Assembly: GCA_025331125.1 (NCBI GenBank)
Contig: JAOALB010000008.1
Span: 1-64,000 of the forward strand
Direction of reading: 5' to 3'
DNA length: 64,000 nucleotides
From: Mycogone perniciosa
Lineage: Eukaryota; Ascomycota; Sordariomycetes; Hypocreales; Hypocreaceae
The number at the start of each line of letters is the position of its first letter. Within the stretch, counting starts at the first letter, position 1. The notes under the pieces are model-generated. The model was given only the letters and a program-made list of their open reading frames with translations, ran no database searches and was not told the DNA's origin. This document shows, one piece after another, positions 49,954 to 61,280 of this stretch. The translations under genes were made by a program, and so were the position numbers.

Positions 49954-52208
49954 CTTAAGAAAAGAGTTTAACGGGATGTTCTAATGGATATGGTCGTATA
50001 TTTTTGTAGCTTCACCTGCTTAGCCTTATATTCCAATTACTTGCTTGAATAATTAAACCGCTGAAATGAGACGAAAGATAATAAAACATGATATATAACT
50101 GCCTTTGTTCGCTGGTGGTCATCCACTTGACTACTAACCTTCCTTCCATTGGCCTGACTCTGGGAGAGCGGACCCAGCCTTTGTATTAAGTAGACTCTGA
50201 TGGGTCTATGGCAGAAACAAGCCAGGAGTTCAGGGAAATCGATCTTGGGGCCTACTTAGCGGGAAACTGGCCAGGGTTTCTGATGCGTGGTCTCTGTTAG
50301 TACACGGAAGAGAAGCTCGGGAGATGCCTCAATACCCCGTCCAATTATACTGCACTGTCGTAGTCTCGGGGAAGTGTGTCCGGCCAAGTGAATTTTGGTA
50401 GTGGAGATGTTTGCAAAGAAGTAATTAGTACCCGTTATCCCAATGGACTAGATGAGAACAGAGAAATATAAAAAATACCAGAATTCTTACTCCTTAGCTG
50501 TGGTATTAAACTGGAAATGGATCAGCTTTCTGCTACCATATAAATAACGTACATGATATTAATGTTGTTAAAGGTGTCAGGCCTCAGCGAGCCTGATGGG
50601 TGTCGCATCTGTGTCAATTCTCTCTTACTTGAACCCTGGCTGGCGCTTTTACGAGCCGGGTAGAATACTAGCTGGAAGATGGTGATCCACGGATATAATA
50701 CAGTGACATTAACGTTCTTTTAACATCATAGATCGCTTTTTGTCCCTGTAATCCCCCCTCACCCCGAGTCATTAACCTCAGAGTCATCATCTTTCAAGTC
50801 ATCGTTCCCCAAGTCATTAATACCATGCCTGAGAAGCATTTGTACCAAACTCTCATCCCCACCCCTTTCCGCATACCACATTGGGGTTCTGCTGAAGATG
50901 TCCGATGATTCGATATCAACTTCCCAGAAGCAAGTAGTGCTACCACGGCTCATTGTGTCCTAGGAATAATTATGCTCATTTGTTAATGGAAGCAAGGTGC
51001 GGAGGTCCGTCAGTATTGAAAGTGTACATTGAAACTGTAGGAACAAATGTCATCTATTTATTAACAAGAAGGCAACTAATATTTTTAGACATTTAGCCGT
51101 CTAAGTTGCTAATAGTCTAAACATGAAGACCCCAGAAGGGGTCACTATAAGGTGCAGACTAGGGATCGAGGTCGGATCTATCCATCTCCGGTTCAGAATT
51201 GTATTTTCAACCGCATTCTCAAATACATGAGAAGGTTTCAGTTGAACCTCCTATAGATAGACAGACAGAGTATCGAGCAACGCACGTGTGGCCAAATCGA
51301 ATACAGTAACCCAGGTTATAATCAGAAATGAGACGGTTTGCAGACCATGGATTTTATTTATAAGCTCAGAAACACCCTGTTGCATTATTAGGAAGGTCAA
51401 TTGAGTCTCGGTACGAATTGGCGCTCTTAGCTAAGATCCTTAGTGGTGAACTCGTCTCCCAGGACCGGCAGACATAAAGATTCCGACTTTCCAAAAAAAA
51501 AAAAACGAGAGAGAAGGTGGGCAAGGCACTCATACTACTAAGAGATGTAACGATTGATCTATAGTGGACAAGATCATGGACATCCCAGGAGAGCTATCGC
51601 TCGGGGAATAAGATGAGATTACCCATTACGCTCCAGACGCAGGAAGAGCGCGAGGCAATATATCATGTCCTCGCCATAGCCGGGAGGTACACTATTATTC
51701 TGGAAGATCACAAATCTATATCTCCAACTATTATATCCGATATTGAGAATAGAGATGTAGCGGAGCCATGGGATTATCTCGCAATTGCTGTTGATTATTG
51801 TTAGTATTCGATACGCCTGAATATCCAAGACCTGTAATAGAAAAGATAGAGCCTCAGTCTCTCAATGTTAACCATGCCCCTTTTAAACAGAGAGATTCTC
51901 TGTAATAGAACGGCCTATAGTTCACTGTCCTAAATGATAGTGTCTAGATTTCTCAATAAACAAGCATTCAAGGGTTTCTATTCTCCTCTGGATCAGCGCA
52001 GTCTATCGTTCAACAAGGGTTATCGATTCATATATATCAAACTGACTACCGATAGCATATTAACTAAGGGTCATATATAGCAGCTCGGTAGAGTTATTTA
52101 CTCGCGTAAACTCGATCAACAACCATTGTGGGTAGACAACCTAACAGGTAAGCTAGACTTACATAAGCGGAAACAACTTACCCAACTCGCGAATAAGCTA
52201 AGATCCTT
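49954..52208. other. Repeat-zone sequence without intact genes
   Basis: Low gene content and scattered AT-rich stretches. The only domain-like remnant is the ankyrin fragment at 50759-50953. A GACCCCAGAAGGGGTC hairpin lies at about 51129-51144, and a run of 14 A residues near 51492-51505. Confidence 0.45.
50759..50953 (-). pseudogene. Ankyrin-repeat fragment
   Basis: A 64-codon open stretch contains one ankyrin-like unit, TPMWYAERGGDESLVQMLLRHG, then an acidic Asp/Asn-rich tail. Fungal genomes have many NACHT or ankyrin genes with this kind of repeat. No further repeats or upstream domain can be read nearby, so it looks like the end of a decayed gene. Confidence 0.4.
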
Positions 52209-52469
52209 TGTGACGGAGCGCGGCACAGCTATGTGGAGCATAGAGAGATGGGTAATGAAGCTTGATTCTATCAGAGAATGTGCCGTAATGGCCTCGCTAT
52301 ATATACACATAGCTAATACAAAGGAAAAGATAGTGTATGCGTTGTCAGCGCCTATACAGTCTGACACATCGCTTATGCGATGTGTATGTCAGCTCGCATC
52401 TGCTGTATAAGCAGATAAGAGCTCCCTAGCGCTGATAAGCGGTAGGTCCTTAGCCTACTCAACCCAACA
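52209..52469 (+). mobile_element. Solo LTR (family A), 261 bp, TSD TCCTT
   Basis: Begins TGTGACGG and ends CAACCCAACA, with perfect 5-bp direct repeats TCCTT at 52204-52208 and 52470-52474. This is the footprint of an LTR retrotransposon that recombined out. A second, decayed copy is at 49685. Confidence 0.85.
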
Positions 52470-52948
52470 TCCTTTAAAACACTTCCCCCTCAAGCATCGG
52501 ATCTGAAAGTGTTACATCGCAATTCTCTATACCAATCCAATAACATTTCCTCTAGTGAAACTTACTCTAAGAGTTACAAGAGAATAATGGCCTCTAAGCT
52601 CATCAATGCAATTCATCGCGGAATAACACCAAGGCTGGGATCCCTCTAGGAACCGTCCAGGCAGACATCTCCGCATAGAGCTGTCTTCATTTGGGATAAC
52701 GGTGATGATCAAATGGGAGATGAAGACAACAATAGGTTAAATGCAACTCTAAAAAATAGGTCCGCGTTTATTTTCACAGCTTCTTGTCCAGAAATCCCAG
52801 GCTCAGATAAGCACCATACCAACAACGTAGATCGCTATATGTCCTTAGAGGCGCGACATATAGGCTTTGCGGGACAAATCGGCGACCTGTTCCCCGACTA
52901 TACATTAAGCGTTGGCTTCTAGGCTTATGTTTTTAAAGGATGCTCAAG
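52470..52948. other. Segment between two solo LTRs
   Basis: Contains a 69-codon plus-strand ORF (52713-52922) with no recognisable domain. I see no gene I can support. Confidence 0.4.
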
Positions 52949-53310
52949 TGTAACGATCCGGGTTAATTCTCAAGGGATAAACCGAGGTTTGTGGGTTTAT
53001 GTTGACAGAGAGGTTAGGGATAAATACTAAGCAGGGTAATATAATCACGATTCTATAGAATAGGTAGTTCTAGTAAATGCAATTATTAACGGCTGTTTAA
53101 GTAATTATACTAAATGATCGTGATTTATCCAGTCTTATATATAAAGGAGGTATATAGTGAATATCCTTTAGATCGTTTGGATCGTAGCGATCCTAGTGAT
53201 CCTTTTTATAAGGTCGCGCTTATAGTTGCGATCTATCAGTAATTAGCCAGAGGCTTTGATGTTCTGCCGTAATCCCGTGACCAGGTCTTCGACATGGTCG
53301 GGTCATGACA
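52949..53310 (-). mobile_element. Solo LTR of the Gypsy family, 362 bp, TSD TCAAG
   Basis: On the minus strand it runs TGTCATGACC ... GATCGTTACA, flanked by perfect TCAAG repeats at 52944-52948 and 53311-53315. Its interior matches the LTRs of the nested Gypsy element at 56-60 kb: shared TTGCATTTACTA, ATTACCCTGCTTAGTATTTATC and CCTCGGTTTATCCCTTGAGA. It keeps many C/G positions that are T/A in those LTRs, so it is less mutated. Confidence 0.88.
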
Positions 53311-53777
53311 TCAAGAAGGGATGTTATTTTTCTATAGCTGCCTGGGTTGAAAGCCATTGCTCCCTGATCTTCCCGGAGGTCATTCTTCGGGACCCATTCT
53401 GGAGAACAATTTTCACAGCTTACACCTATGCAGCTAGTAAAACCTCAGCCGGATGATGACGGATCTCGTGTTAAAATAATGATGGGAAAGGGACAGTTAG
53501 AGAGGGCATGTCAATTGAGTGGAATCCAGGAACCGAACCTATCGTAATGTGAACACGCTGACTATTATATGGCTGTAGAATCTGACAGCAGCAGCCAAAC
53601 TACTCCGTATACTAGGATAAAAAGGGAAGAGAAGAGGAACCCAAAGAAAGGAAACCTACGGAGTATATATTTCGTAACTGGCTGCGAGATATCCCTTTTT
53701 TCCTGCTTTTGCTAGCCTGGCCTGGCCTAAGTGGGCCAACTTCAACCCGCAGCGATAGATGCAATCAGGCATTCCAA
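53311..53777. other. Flank of the secreted-protein gene, no gene seen
   Basis: Mixed-composition sequence with two CGGAGTAT/CTCCGTAT motif copies (about 53594 and 53656). Confidence 0.4.
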
Positions 53778-54140
53778 TTACCTCGCACACAATCCCCAAT
53801 CGCAAGCGAATGACTTGAATCCATTGCTGCTGCTAGCACAGTTCGTGTCACCAGCCCAATTGTAAGTAGGATATGCTTTGCCCGTACAGCCAGGCTCTGA
53901 GAACCAGGTGCAGCAACAGGCGGACTGCACCTGCTTGTTAACAACACAGTTTGCCACCAGTGTACTGCGCAGCCAGTGCACATCATATTCATAACACTTC
54001 TCGCTTGCTGTAGTGATATCGACAGAACCGGCATATTTTTGGCATTCCGAATCTGAGTAAAAGTTGACGTGAAACGCAGCGGCTACGACGTCACTGAAAC
54101 AAATTGCCACGACTCCTATAAGAGACTTCATATGTTTCAT
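53778..54140 (-). CDS. Small cysteine-rich secreted protein (effector-like candidate)
   Basis: Single-exon ORF of 120 residues starting MKHMKSLIGVVAICF; a second in-frame ATG three codons on (MKSL) is also possible. The first 20 or so residues form a signal peptide ending around VVAAAF. The mature part has ten cysteines, including a CCC run (VQSACCCTWFSEPGCTG), in keeping with a disulfide-bonded extracellular protein. It has no recognised family. It sits between a Gypsy solo LTR and a MITE-like foldback, the kind of repeat-rich setting where fungal effector-like genes are often found. Function, host and expression cannot be read from sequence. Composition is normal, so RIP has not damaged it. 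Confidence 0.72.
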   Translation of the reverse strand: MKHMKSLIGVVAICFSDVVAAAFHVNFYSDSECQKYAGSVDITTASEKCYEYDVHWLRSTLVANCVVNKQVQSACCCTWFSEPGCTGKAYPTYNWAGDTNCASSSNGFKSFACDWGLCAR

Positions 54141-54650
54141 TTTGATTGTAGCCGGAGCAGTATACAATAGCTGACTCTAGTAGCTTAGATATTAGACCCT
54201 TGGTCTATTAGAAGACTGCTGATTAATTACTTACTATTGCTTGTGGTGGTCGTGGTATAGAGGATTTGATAATGGCTTAATAGAGGAAATGATGGGGTTT
54301 AGAAGAGCAAATATATATGCTTGTGTATTGCTTGGAGGAAAGGAAAAAGAAACTATCTATGAGCGGGAGATAGACGGGGTTTATATAGGTCATCTATACA
54401 TGATACGTGACCTTATTATCGCCTTATGCATCTGACCGTCTTTTGAGGCTATCCAGCATACTAGAACGAAAGCGATCTTCGGCGTATTTGGAATAACGGC
54501 CCTTCTTATCGCTGACCTGCATTAGAAACATTAAATTACTTTCCTGTATCCTCTTGTTATTCGGGCAGTGCCCACAAAAAATGTTGTGAGGCTTCGGCTT
54601 ACCGGCAGGATAGTACTTGATTTTGGAAATAGGCATTGATTATTGAATAT
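54141..54650. other. Upstream region of the secreted-protein gene with small ORFs
   Basis: Two short ORFs lie here. One at 54424-54636 (-) has a C-x2-C pair (NIFCGHCPNN) reminiscent of transposase zinc fingers but is too short to assign. Confidence 0.4.
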
Positions 54651-54798
54651 ATACATGCCGCAAGGATCACAAAGGTTAGTTTTATACAAGACCTATATTA
54701 CGATTTAATATAGAGATATATATCTGCATTATTCTCCAATCACAACATCGAGATATAGGTCTTATACAAAACTAGCCCTTGTAATCCTTGCAGTATAT
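54651..54798. mobile_element. MITE-like foldback element
   Basis: Left arm 54651-54700 (ATACATGCCGCAAGGATCAC, then AAAGGTTAGTTTTATACAAG) and right arm 54751-54798 are inverted copies with about 50 bp of similarity and a loop of about 50 bp. It carries no coding capacity. A third, single-arm copy is at 55000-55043. Confidence 0.65.
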
Positions 54799-54999
54799 AT
54801 TAGTCTCTGCTATCGGAAATATATACTCGATAATACTAGTACATAGGTCAAAAATCCAAATCGACAATTTTCGCAAAAATCGAAAATGTACTCAGCTGAC
54901 CACTTATTTTATATGAGTGGCTCGGGTACCAAGGTGGCTCAGAGATTTTAGGCCTAACTAAACAGTAAAGTCCTTTTAGTTGGTTTTTATAGAGTATTA

Positions 55000-55043
55000 T
55001 ACATGCCGCAAGGATCATAAAAGGTTAGTTTTGTATAAGGCCT
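55000..55043 (+). repeat. Single-arm copy of the MITE-like repeat
   Basis: ACATGCCGCAAGGATCATAA followed by AAGGTTAGTTTTGTATAAGG repeats the left arm at 54651 nearly exactly, in direct orientation. Confidence 0.7.
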
Positions 55044-55779
55044 TGGCAAATTGGCTAAACGCTAAAGGGATGGCTAATGCAAGTACCACTTTTCCTCTAC
55101 TCTGCTAACTTTCTATATACTAGCGTAAACCAGATACCTCTGCCTAATATTACGAGTAGGCTGGCGGCAACTCACGTAACCTACGGAGTATTACGTAACC
55201 TTACTCGTACTGTCAGAGACCCTGTGCAGGCAGACGGATCGGGCGAGGGGCTGCGACCCTAGGGAAGAGTAGAGAAGGTTGAAGAGCAGTCACTTAGGGG
55301 GAAGATAGATGCTAACAAGCAGGCAATATGCCGGAAACTAGTAGCTAGGTATAGCAGCAGTAGTTTGCTGGTCTCTGAAGTTCTATATCTTCGGGGACTA
55401 CTCTGTACAGTTACTTCTTATACTTGTATTCCTTTATTATTATCGCATTTATAAACAATATTAATAAAGCTTGTCTTGTTATTATTTAATATTATAATGG
55501 CTTTATATGCGCGATTTTTAAAAGAAGTAATATTATTAAAAGGGTAAGGTTCTTGTTTATATTTAATATACTCTGTAACTTACAATAATATATAAACTAG
55601 GGCTTATACTTATATGGGTCAGTGGCGCTGTTTAGTATAGAGGAGTGTTTTAAAAGTCCTGTCTTATTTAGAAATCCACTAGTCCTAATTAGGTCTAGCA
55701 GCCTTTAGGAAACCCTGCACCAAAATTTGCCTTAATTCCTAACCCTTAATGCCCTTAATTTAAAACAATTAAATTACGA
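55044..55779. other. Transition into AT-rich repeat block
   Basis: Base composition falls from mixed to strongly AT-rich at about 55440. No gene seen. Short ORF at 55077-55262 has no domain. Confidence 0.45.
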
Positions 55780-56260
55780 AAATACTGTATTATATAGATA
55801 TTTCGACCTAGGCTGCTATTGTTATATTAAAGGCAATTAGCGGCAAGACCTCTATTAAGATATCCTTTATAATAGGGCTCTTAGTTTGTTAGGTTAACCG
55901 AGTTTATACTTAAGCTATTAACCGAGGCTTTAACCCGAATGCCAGACCAATCTAAATAAAAGATACCTTTATTGCCGATACCTTAAAGTCTAAAAGACCT
56001 AAGAAATAAACTAAGGAAATTATAGAGTTTGTTTTAGTTAAAGTATACCGCGATTGCTATAGAAGGGAAAAGAACTGCACTAATATTGCTAGGGAACTTA
56101 ATGCTAAAGGGTTCCTTATCTCTTTAACTATAATTTAGCAGGTTTTTAAAGCAGCCGGCTTTTATAAAACAAAGCCGACAAAGAAGCCTAGATTAATAAA
56201 AAAAATAAAGCAGGATTGGCTTTAATAATACTTTAATTATAAAGATTAGACCTTTAAAGA

Positions 56261-56645
56261 TGTCATAACCCAACCATTATAAGAACGTAATATAGTATAT
56301 ACCTGGAGGAACCTTAGTTAAATAAACTAATTAGTATTAGATTACTTAAGTTACTATAAACTATAAAGTAATCCCAGTAAGCTAAAAAAGATTTACCTAG
56401 ATTACTAGGAAAATAAATATAATCTAAAGTAATTTACAATTATTCCCTTTATATATATATAACTGGCTTATTATTTATTTAATATAGTTATTTAAATAGT
56501 TATTAATAAATTGCATTTATAAAAACTGCCTATTTTATAGAATTATAACTATATTACCCTATTTAGTATTTATCTTTAACCTTTCTGTTAATATAAACCC
56601 TATAAACTTTAATTTATCTTTTAAGAATTAACCTAAATTATTATA
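56261..56645 (+). repeat. Left LTR of the nested Gypsy element
   Basis: Starts TGTCATAACC. More AT-shifted than the right LTR: TTTAATTTATCTTTTAAGAA here where the right LTR has CTCGGTTTATCCCTTGAGAG. Confidence 0.85.
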
Positions 56646-57109
56646 TATTAACGACTTTTATTTAAAAGGCTACTGAGAATCTTAAGCAATATTATAAGTA
56701 TATCCGCTGCAGTATCCTCTTTTAATAACCTTAATACTTTACCCTCTATTCTACCTCTTTATTAAAGGAAAGATAATAATAAATATAATAGTATAAATAA
56801 AAGTAAAGATAAAGATAAAGTTAATAAAATAAAATAACTTTGCATTTATATAAAGGAAGCCTTTTAATATATAAAAGTTAATTATATATAAATAGGAATA
56901 ATACTATTAATATTTAATTATTAAAAACGCTAGATTTTAGTAAATAATTTACTAACAGTAAACAACTATTATAAACTTATAAAATTAGGCTTTACCTGCT
57001 TTAAACTTTATACTAAACCTTAAAGGGAGCTGACCTTTAAGGGACTTAAGAGAGTCGCTTAAAATGCAGCCCTTTAAGCCTTTTAATTGTTAAAATAACA
57101 AGGTTATAC

Positions 57110-57650
57110 TGAACCTCATTTATGTGTGGCTTCTAGGAAGCTGCATACAACGCAGTAATAAGGAAACGACTGAGAGTCTAATTGGGCTAATAATGGATGA
57201 ATAATTGAATTGTAAATGATCTAATAGCTAGAAGCTATAGAATATCTATTGTATGTGTAGCCAGTATAGAAGTGATTGTATAAACAATAGCTTTGTCTTC
57301 TACAATAGTCCTCCGACTAAATAATAGGAATGCAGCAGCAGAATTAGGTTTATGGCCTTATTCCTATTTTCCGCAAAATTCATTTATATGGGAAATCGTC
57401 CAAATCGACTCACGGCTATATAAACAGGAAACCATTTTAGTCAGATTTTTCACAATAGCTATTATGCCTATTGTATTGAGTCTAGGGTAGGCGGGGTAGC
57501 TGGTCCTAGCTCAATTGTTATTGTTGAAGATAACAGAAATTTCCTGACTTACACCGAAGTTCCTCCAGAACTCGGTCCTAGCGTCGGGCCTAATTCCGGG
57601 TCTAGCCAGAATAGGAAGGTTACCCAAATACACTGAAATCCTTACTTTTT
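57110..57650. mobile_element. Normal-composition island inside the Gypsy element
   Basis: About 540 bp of ordinary base composition interrupts the AT-saturated body. Within it a stretch starting TGTGTGGCTTCTAGGAAGC and ending about TTGTCTTCTACA (near 57300) resembles a TG..CA-bounded LTR. A 65-codon ORF (57293-57490) has no recognised domain. I read it as a later insertion, perhaps part of an LTR retroelement, but no target duplication was found. Confidence 0.4.
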
Positions 57651-60137
57651 AGCCCTCCTTTTTAATATACTTAATATATAATAAAGAATTCTTTACTATT
57701 ATTTTTATATTTAAAGAATAGTAATATTATTTACTAAAAGGAATATATAAAGTTAAAGTATATATTAACTATAAGAATATTATATACTTTGCGATAGTTT
57801 AATAACTTTTTAAAAGGCAGATCTGCTATATAAAATACCTTTTAGAATTCAACTATATTTTAATTTACTGGAAAGGATCTAAGAATAAATAAATAGGTGC
57901 ATTTAATAGATAAGCTGATTATAATTAAAGAAACATTAAATATATTAAACAGATCTTAAAATAAACCTTTAAAGAATATTACTAATAAATAGTGCTTTAA
58001 GCTATATATAAAGTATTTAATAATAATATTACGCTTTAATGCATTAAAAAGCATTATATTATTTAAGATAATAATAAATTCCTAAAAGATATAGAGATTA
58101 ATAAAAAAGAATTTAATAATAAAGTAAAAAGATTTAGATTTTAAATAAACTTTAAAAGAATATAGTTATAAAAGTTTATTAATACTTAATATATAGGTAT
58201 GAAGGTATTTGCAAGACTTGCAAACAAGTATAAAGGTATTTTAAGTTTTAAAGGCTTAAAAAAGTTATATAAAATATTATTTCTTGCTATATAATTTATA
58301 AAACAGTTAAAACCTTAAAGTATAAGCTATATAGTAAACTTTAACCTTTACTAGTATTAAAATAACTATAAGAGTTAATTTTATTAGATTTTATTATTAA
58401 ACTATTACTATTTCTTAAATTAAAACCAAAGATTAAATATAATAGTATTTTAGTAATTATAGATTAATTTATTAAATACTTTTACTTCTTTTTATATAAA
58501 GAAATAATAAATATAAAAATACTAGTTTATATATTTTTATAATTTATTGCAGTTAATTATATAATTCTAGTTAAAATTATTTCTAACTAGAAATTAACCT
58601 TTATATTTAAATTCTAGTAAATATTTATAAACTAGTTAAATGTAAATTATAAGTTTAGTACTATATACTATTTATAAATAAATAGATAAATAAAATATAT
58701 TAACTAGGTTATTAAAGCCTATTTAAAAAGTTATATTAACTTTAATTAAAATAATTGAATAAAGAAGTTATTAATTGTATAAATATCCTATAATAGCGAT
58801 ATTTTAAAGTTAACTGGACTTAGCCTTATATAAATTAACTATAGCTTTATACTAGATATATATAAAGCATTAAAGAAAGGCCTATATATTAATAAAGTAT
58901 AAATTAAAGTTAAAGATATAAAATAGTTATATAAAGAAATGTAAATATACTTTTACTTTATACAAAAAAGAATAAAAAAGTATACTGATAAATATAAATT
59001 AAAGGGATTAATCTTTAAAGAAAAAGATATAGTCTACCTATATTAATATTTACTAAAGAAAAAAACTGCAAATATTCAAATAATACAATTAAGCAATAAA
59101 TTAGATTTTAAGAAACTTAAACTTTACCCAGCTAAAAAGGTTATTTTAAAAGTTATTTATAAACTTATATTACTAAATAGTATTTAAATTTATTTAATAT
59201 TTTATATTTTACTATTTAAAAAGTATTATAAAATAAATTAAAGAATAGATTAATTATAAACTTAATTAAAGTTTTATTAGTTAAAGAAGAACATAAAGTT
59301 AAAGAAATTAAAGCTACAAAAATAAAAAATATTAAATATTAATATTCAATAAAGTAGAAAAATTATAGAGAAAAATATAACTTTTAGGAATTTAAAGAAT
59401 ATTTAATATACTATTAAATAGAACTTTAACGCTTTTATTAAACTTTTAGCTTATTAATAATAAATTAAGCGACCTAAAAGCAGTTTAATTAATTATATTA
59501 ACAGCCTTAAAGGAATATATATCGATAGCAGCCTCTGCTTTATAATATTCCGCCTCGTCTAACTCGTTTAAGGATTTAAGACTATAATAAATTATCTTAT
59601 AACTATAAGATATTATAGACTAGCGCTATTGCCTTAATCGCGCTAGCTTTATAAAAGCCTTATTTACCTTTTACTAAGCGCAGAGTAAATAAACTTTAAT
59701 CTTTTCCTCTTTTTACTTTATGTTTTACTTCTTTAAAATTATATATTATACTATACTATAAATTAAAAAAACAAAAATTAATAAACTTAATGAAAAATAA
59801 ACCTGCAGAAAATATAATGCCGGAACTATTGCATAAACGACCTCGCTATATATATTTACTGCAATATAAATTGTCTGTAATTATTTTATAAGAAAGATTG
59901 CGACTATAATAACATAAATAAAGTATAATAAAATTACTAATAGCTTAAATTAATAAAAAAAGAGTAAAGCGCTATTTAGTTTTATAAAAATAAGATTTTA
60001 CTATATAATTTAATATTCTATTAATAGAAAAATAAAATATAAAATAAAGGCACTATACCTATAAACTATAAGGGATAGTAGTATTTATAGAGGAACTAAT
60101 AGGTTTTAGGGATAAAATTAATAGGAGGGGGATATTA

Positions 60138-60524
60138 TATTATAACCCAACTATTATAAGAATATAATATAGTATATACCTAAAGGAACCTCAGTTAAAC
60201 GAACTAATTAGTATTAGATTATTTAGGTTACTATAGACTATAAAGTAATCTTAATAAATTAATAAAAGGATTTATTTAGATTACTAAGAAAATAAATGTA
60301 ATTTAAAGTAATCTATAATTATTCCTTTTATATATATATAACTAGCTTATTATTTATTTAGTATAGTTATTTAAATAGTTGTTAATAAATTGCATTTACT
60401 AAAACCGTCTATTTTACAGAATTATAACTATATTACCCTACTTAGTATTTATCTTTAACCTTTCTGTTAATATAAACCCTGCAAACCTCGGTTTATCCCT
60501 TGAGAGTCAACCCAGATCGTCCCA
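60138..60524 (+). repeat. Right LTR of the nested Gypsy element
   Basis: Starts TATTATAACCC (TGTC changed to TATT) and ends GATCGTCCCA. Its last 60 bp are less mutated than the left LTR. Confidence 0.85.
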
Positions 60525-61280
60525 AAAGACTAAAAGAATATAATTTAGTTTAATAAAACCTTTATTATTTTACATTATTACTGCAGTAGCTATTGTATTT
60601 AATAGATAAAAGATAAAGCCTTTATTTAAAGCTGTATTTAAGAAAGGTAAAAAAGTGTATTTAAGTTTATATTTTAAGGCTGTTTTTCATATAATAAAAA
60701 AGGCCTTTACTATTGCTAAGGCTTAAAAACTATTAAGGAAAAATAAACTGCTGTTAAAGAGATTAAAAAGTTAAATAAAAAATTAAAGCTAATTTATAAA
60801 TAGTAGTAGGAATTAATAAATTAAATGCAATAATTTAACCTTTATTGTTAAATACCCAGTAAAAAGCCTAAATAGCGTTAGAATTTAAAGAATAGGAAGC
60901 TTTCGCGAGGGTTAGGCTATATAATTAATTAGTATCGCTATTAAAGTATTATTTTATTGCTAGAGCTGCTGCTATTCGCTAAGGAATATAAAGTTAATCG
61001 ACTAAATACTATTATATAAGAGGATAAAGCCCTGGCTTATAATTATTACTTTTAATAATAGGTCTATAACCTTTATTAAGTTAAAAGACTTATCTGGTGT
61101 AGGAATTTACTAGACCTTAATGCTATTAAGCCTGCCTGGCTTTAAATAAAGAGACGGACTATAAGGAAAGGGGCTCCGAAATCTTGTCAAAAAGCTATTT
61201 AAGCGTGGAAAGCTGCTTGGCAAGAAATGCCGCAAGAAACTATCCAGCGTTGGATTGAGCGCCTTCCAAGGGCATGATGC

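Larger units (their letters stand above)
56261..60524 (+). mobile_element. Ty3/Gypsy retrotransposon, mutated, inserted into the transposase
   Basis: Two LTRs, 56261-56645 (385 bp) and 60138-60524 (387 bp), start TGTCATAACCC / TATTATAACCC and differ almost only by C/T and G/A transitions. A 5-bp duplication AAAGA lies at 56256-56260 and 60525-60529. A purine tract (AGGAGGGGG, from about 60123) sits just before the right LTR. Between them, a plus-strand frame at about 58385-58900 still shows an integrase core (DSILVIID-like NSILVIID, FIKYFYF) with many stops. At 4264 bp it is shorter than a usual Gypsy element and contains a foreign segment (57110-57650), so it is a deleted, dead copy. Confidence 0.85.
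55780..61280 (+). pseudogene. Tc1/mariner-type transposase, split and decayed
   Basis: Read on the plus strand, 55820-56255 gives a helix-turn-helix region with many stops: SKRPKK, then YRREKNCTNIARELNAKGF and FKAAGFYKTKPTKKPRLIKK. After the retrotransposon, the same gene resumes at 60530 and its C-terminal third is clear at about 61030-61270: NLPDLNAIKPAWL, IKRRTIRKGAPKSCQKAI and WQEMPQETIQRWIERLPR, a typical DDE transposase end. Many codons are lost to C-to-T and G-to-A changes. The last 130 bp (from about 61140) are nearly undamaged. The element's terminal repeats were not found. It is not functional. Confidence 0.75.

Noticed and set aside
53778..54140. Assigning the secreted cysteine-rich protein to a named toxin or killer-protein family
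   Set aside because: The cysteine pattern does not match a family I can name with confidence, so it stays unassigned.
54424..54636. BED-like zinc finger of an hAT transposase
   Set aside because: Only one C-x2-C pair and 70 codons; His ligands and downstream transposase are missing.
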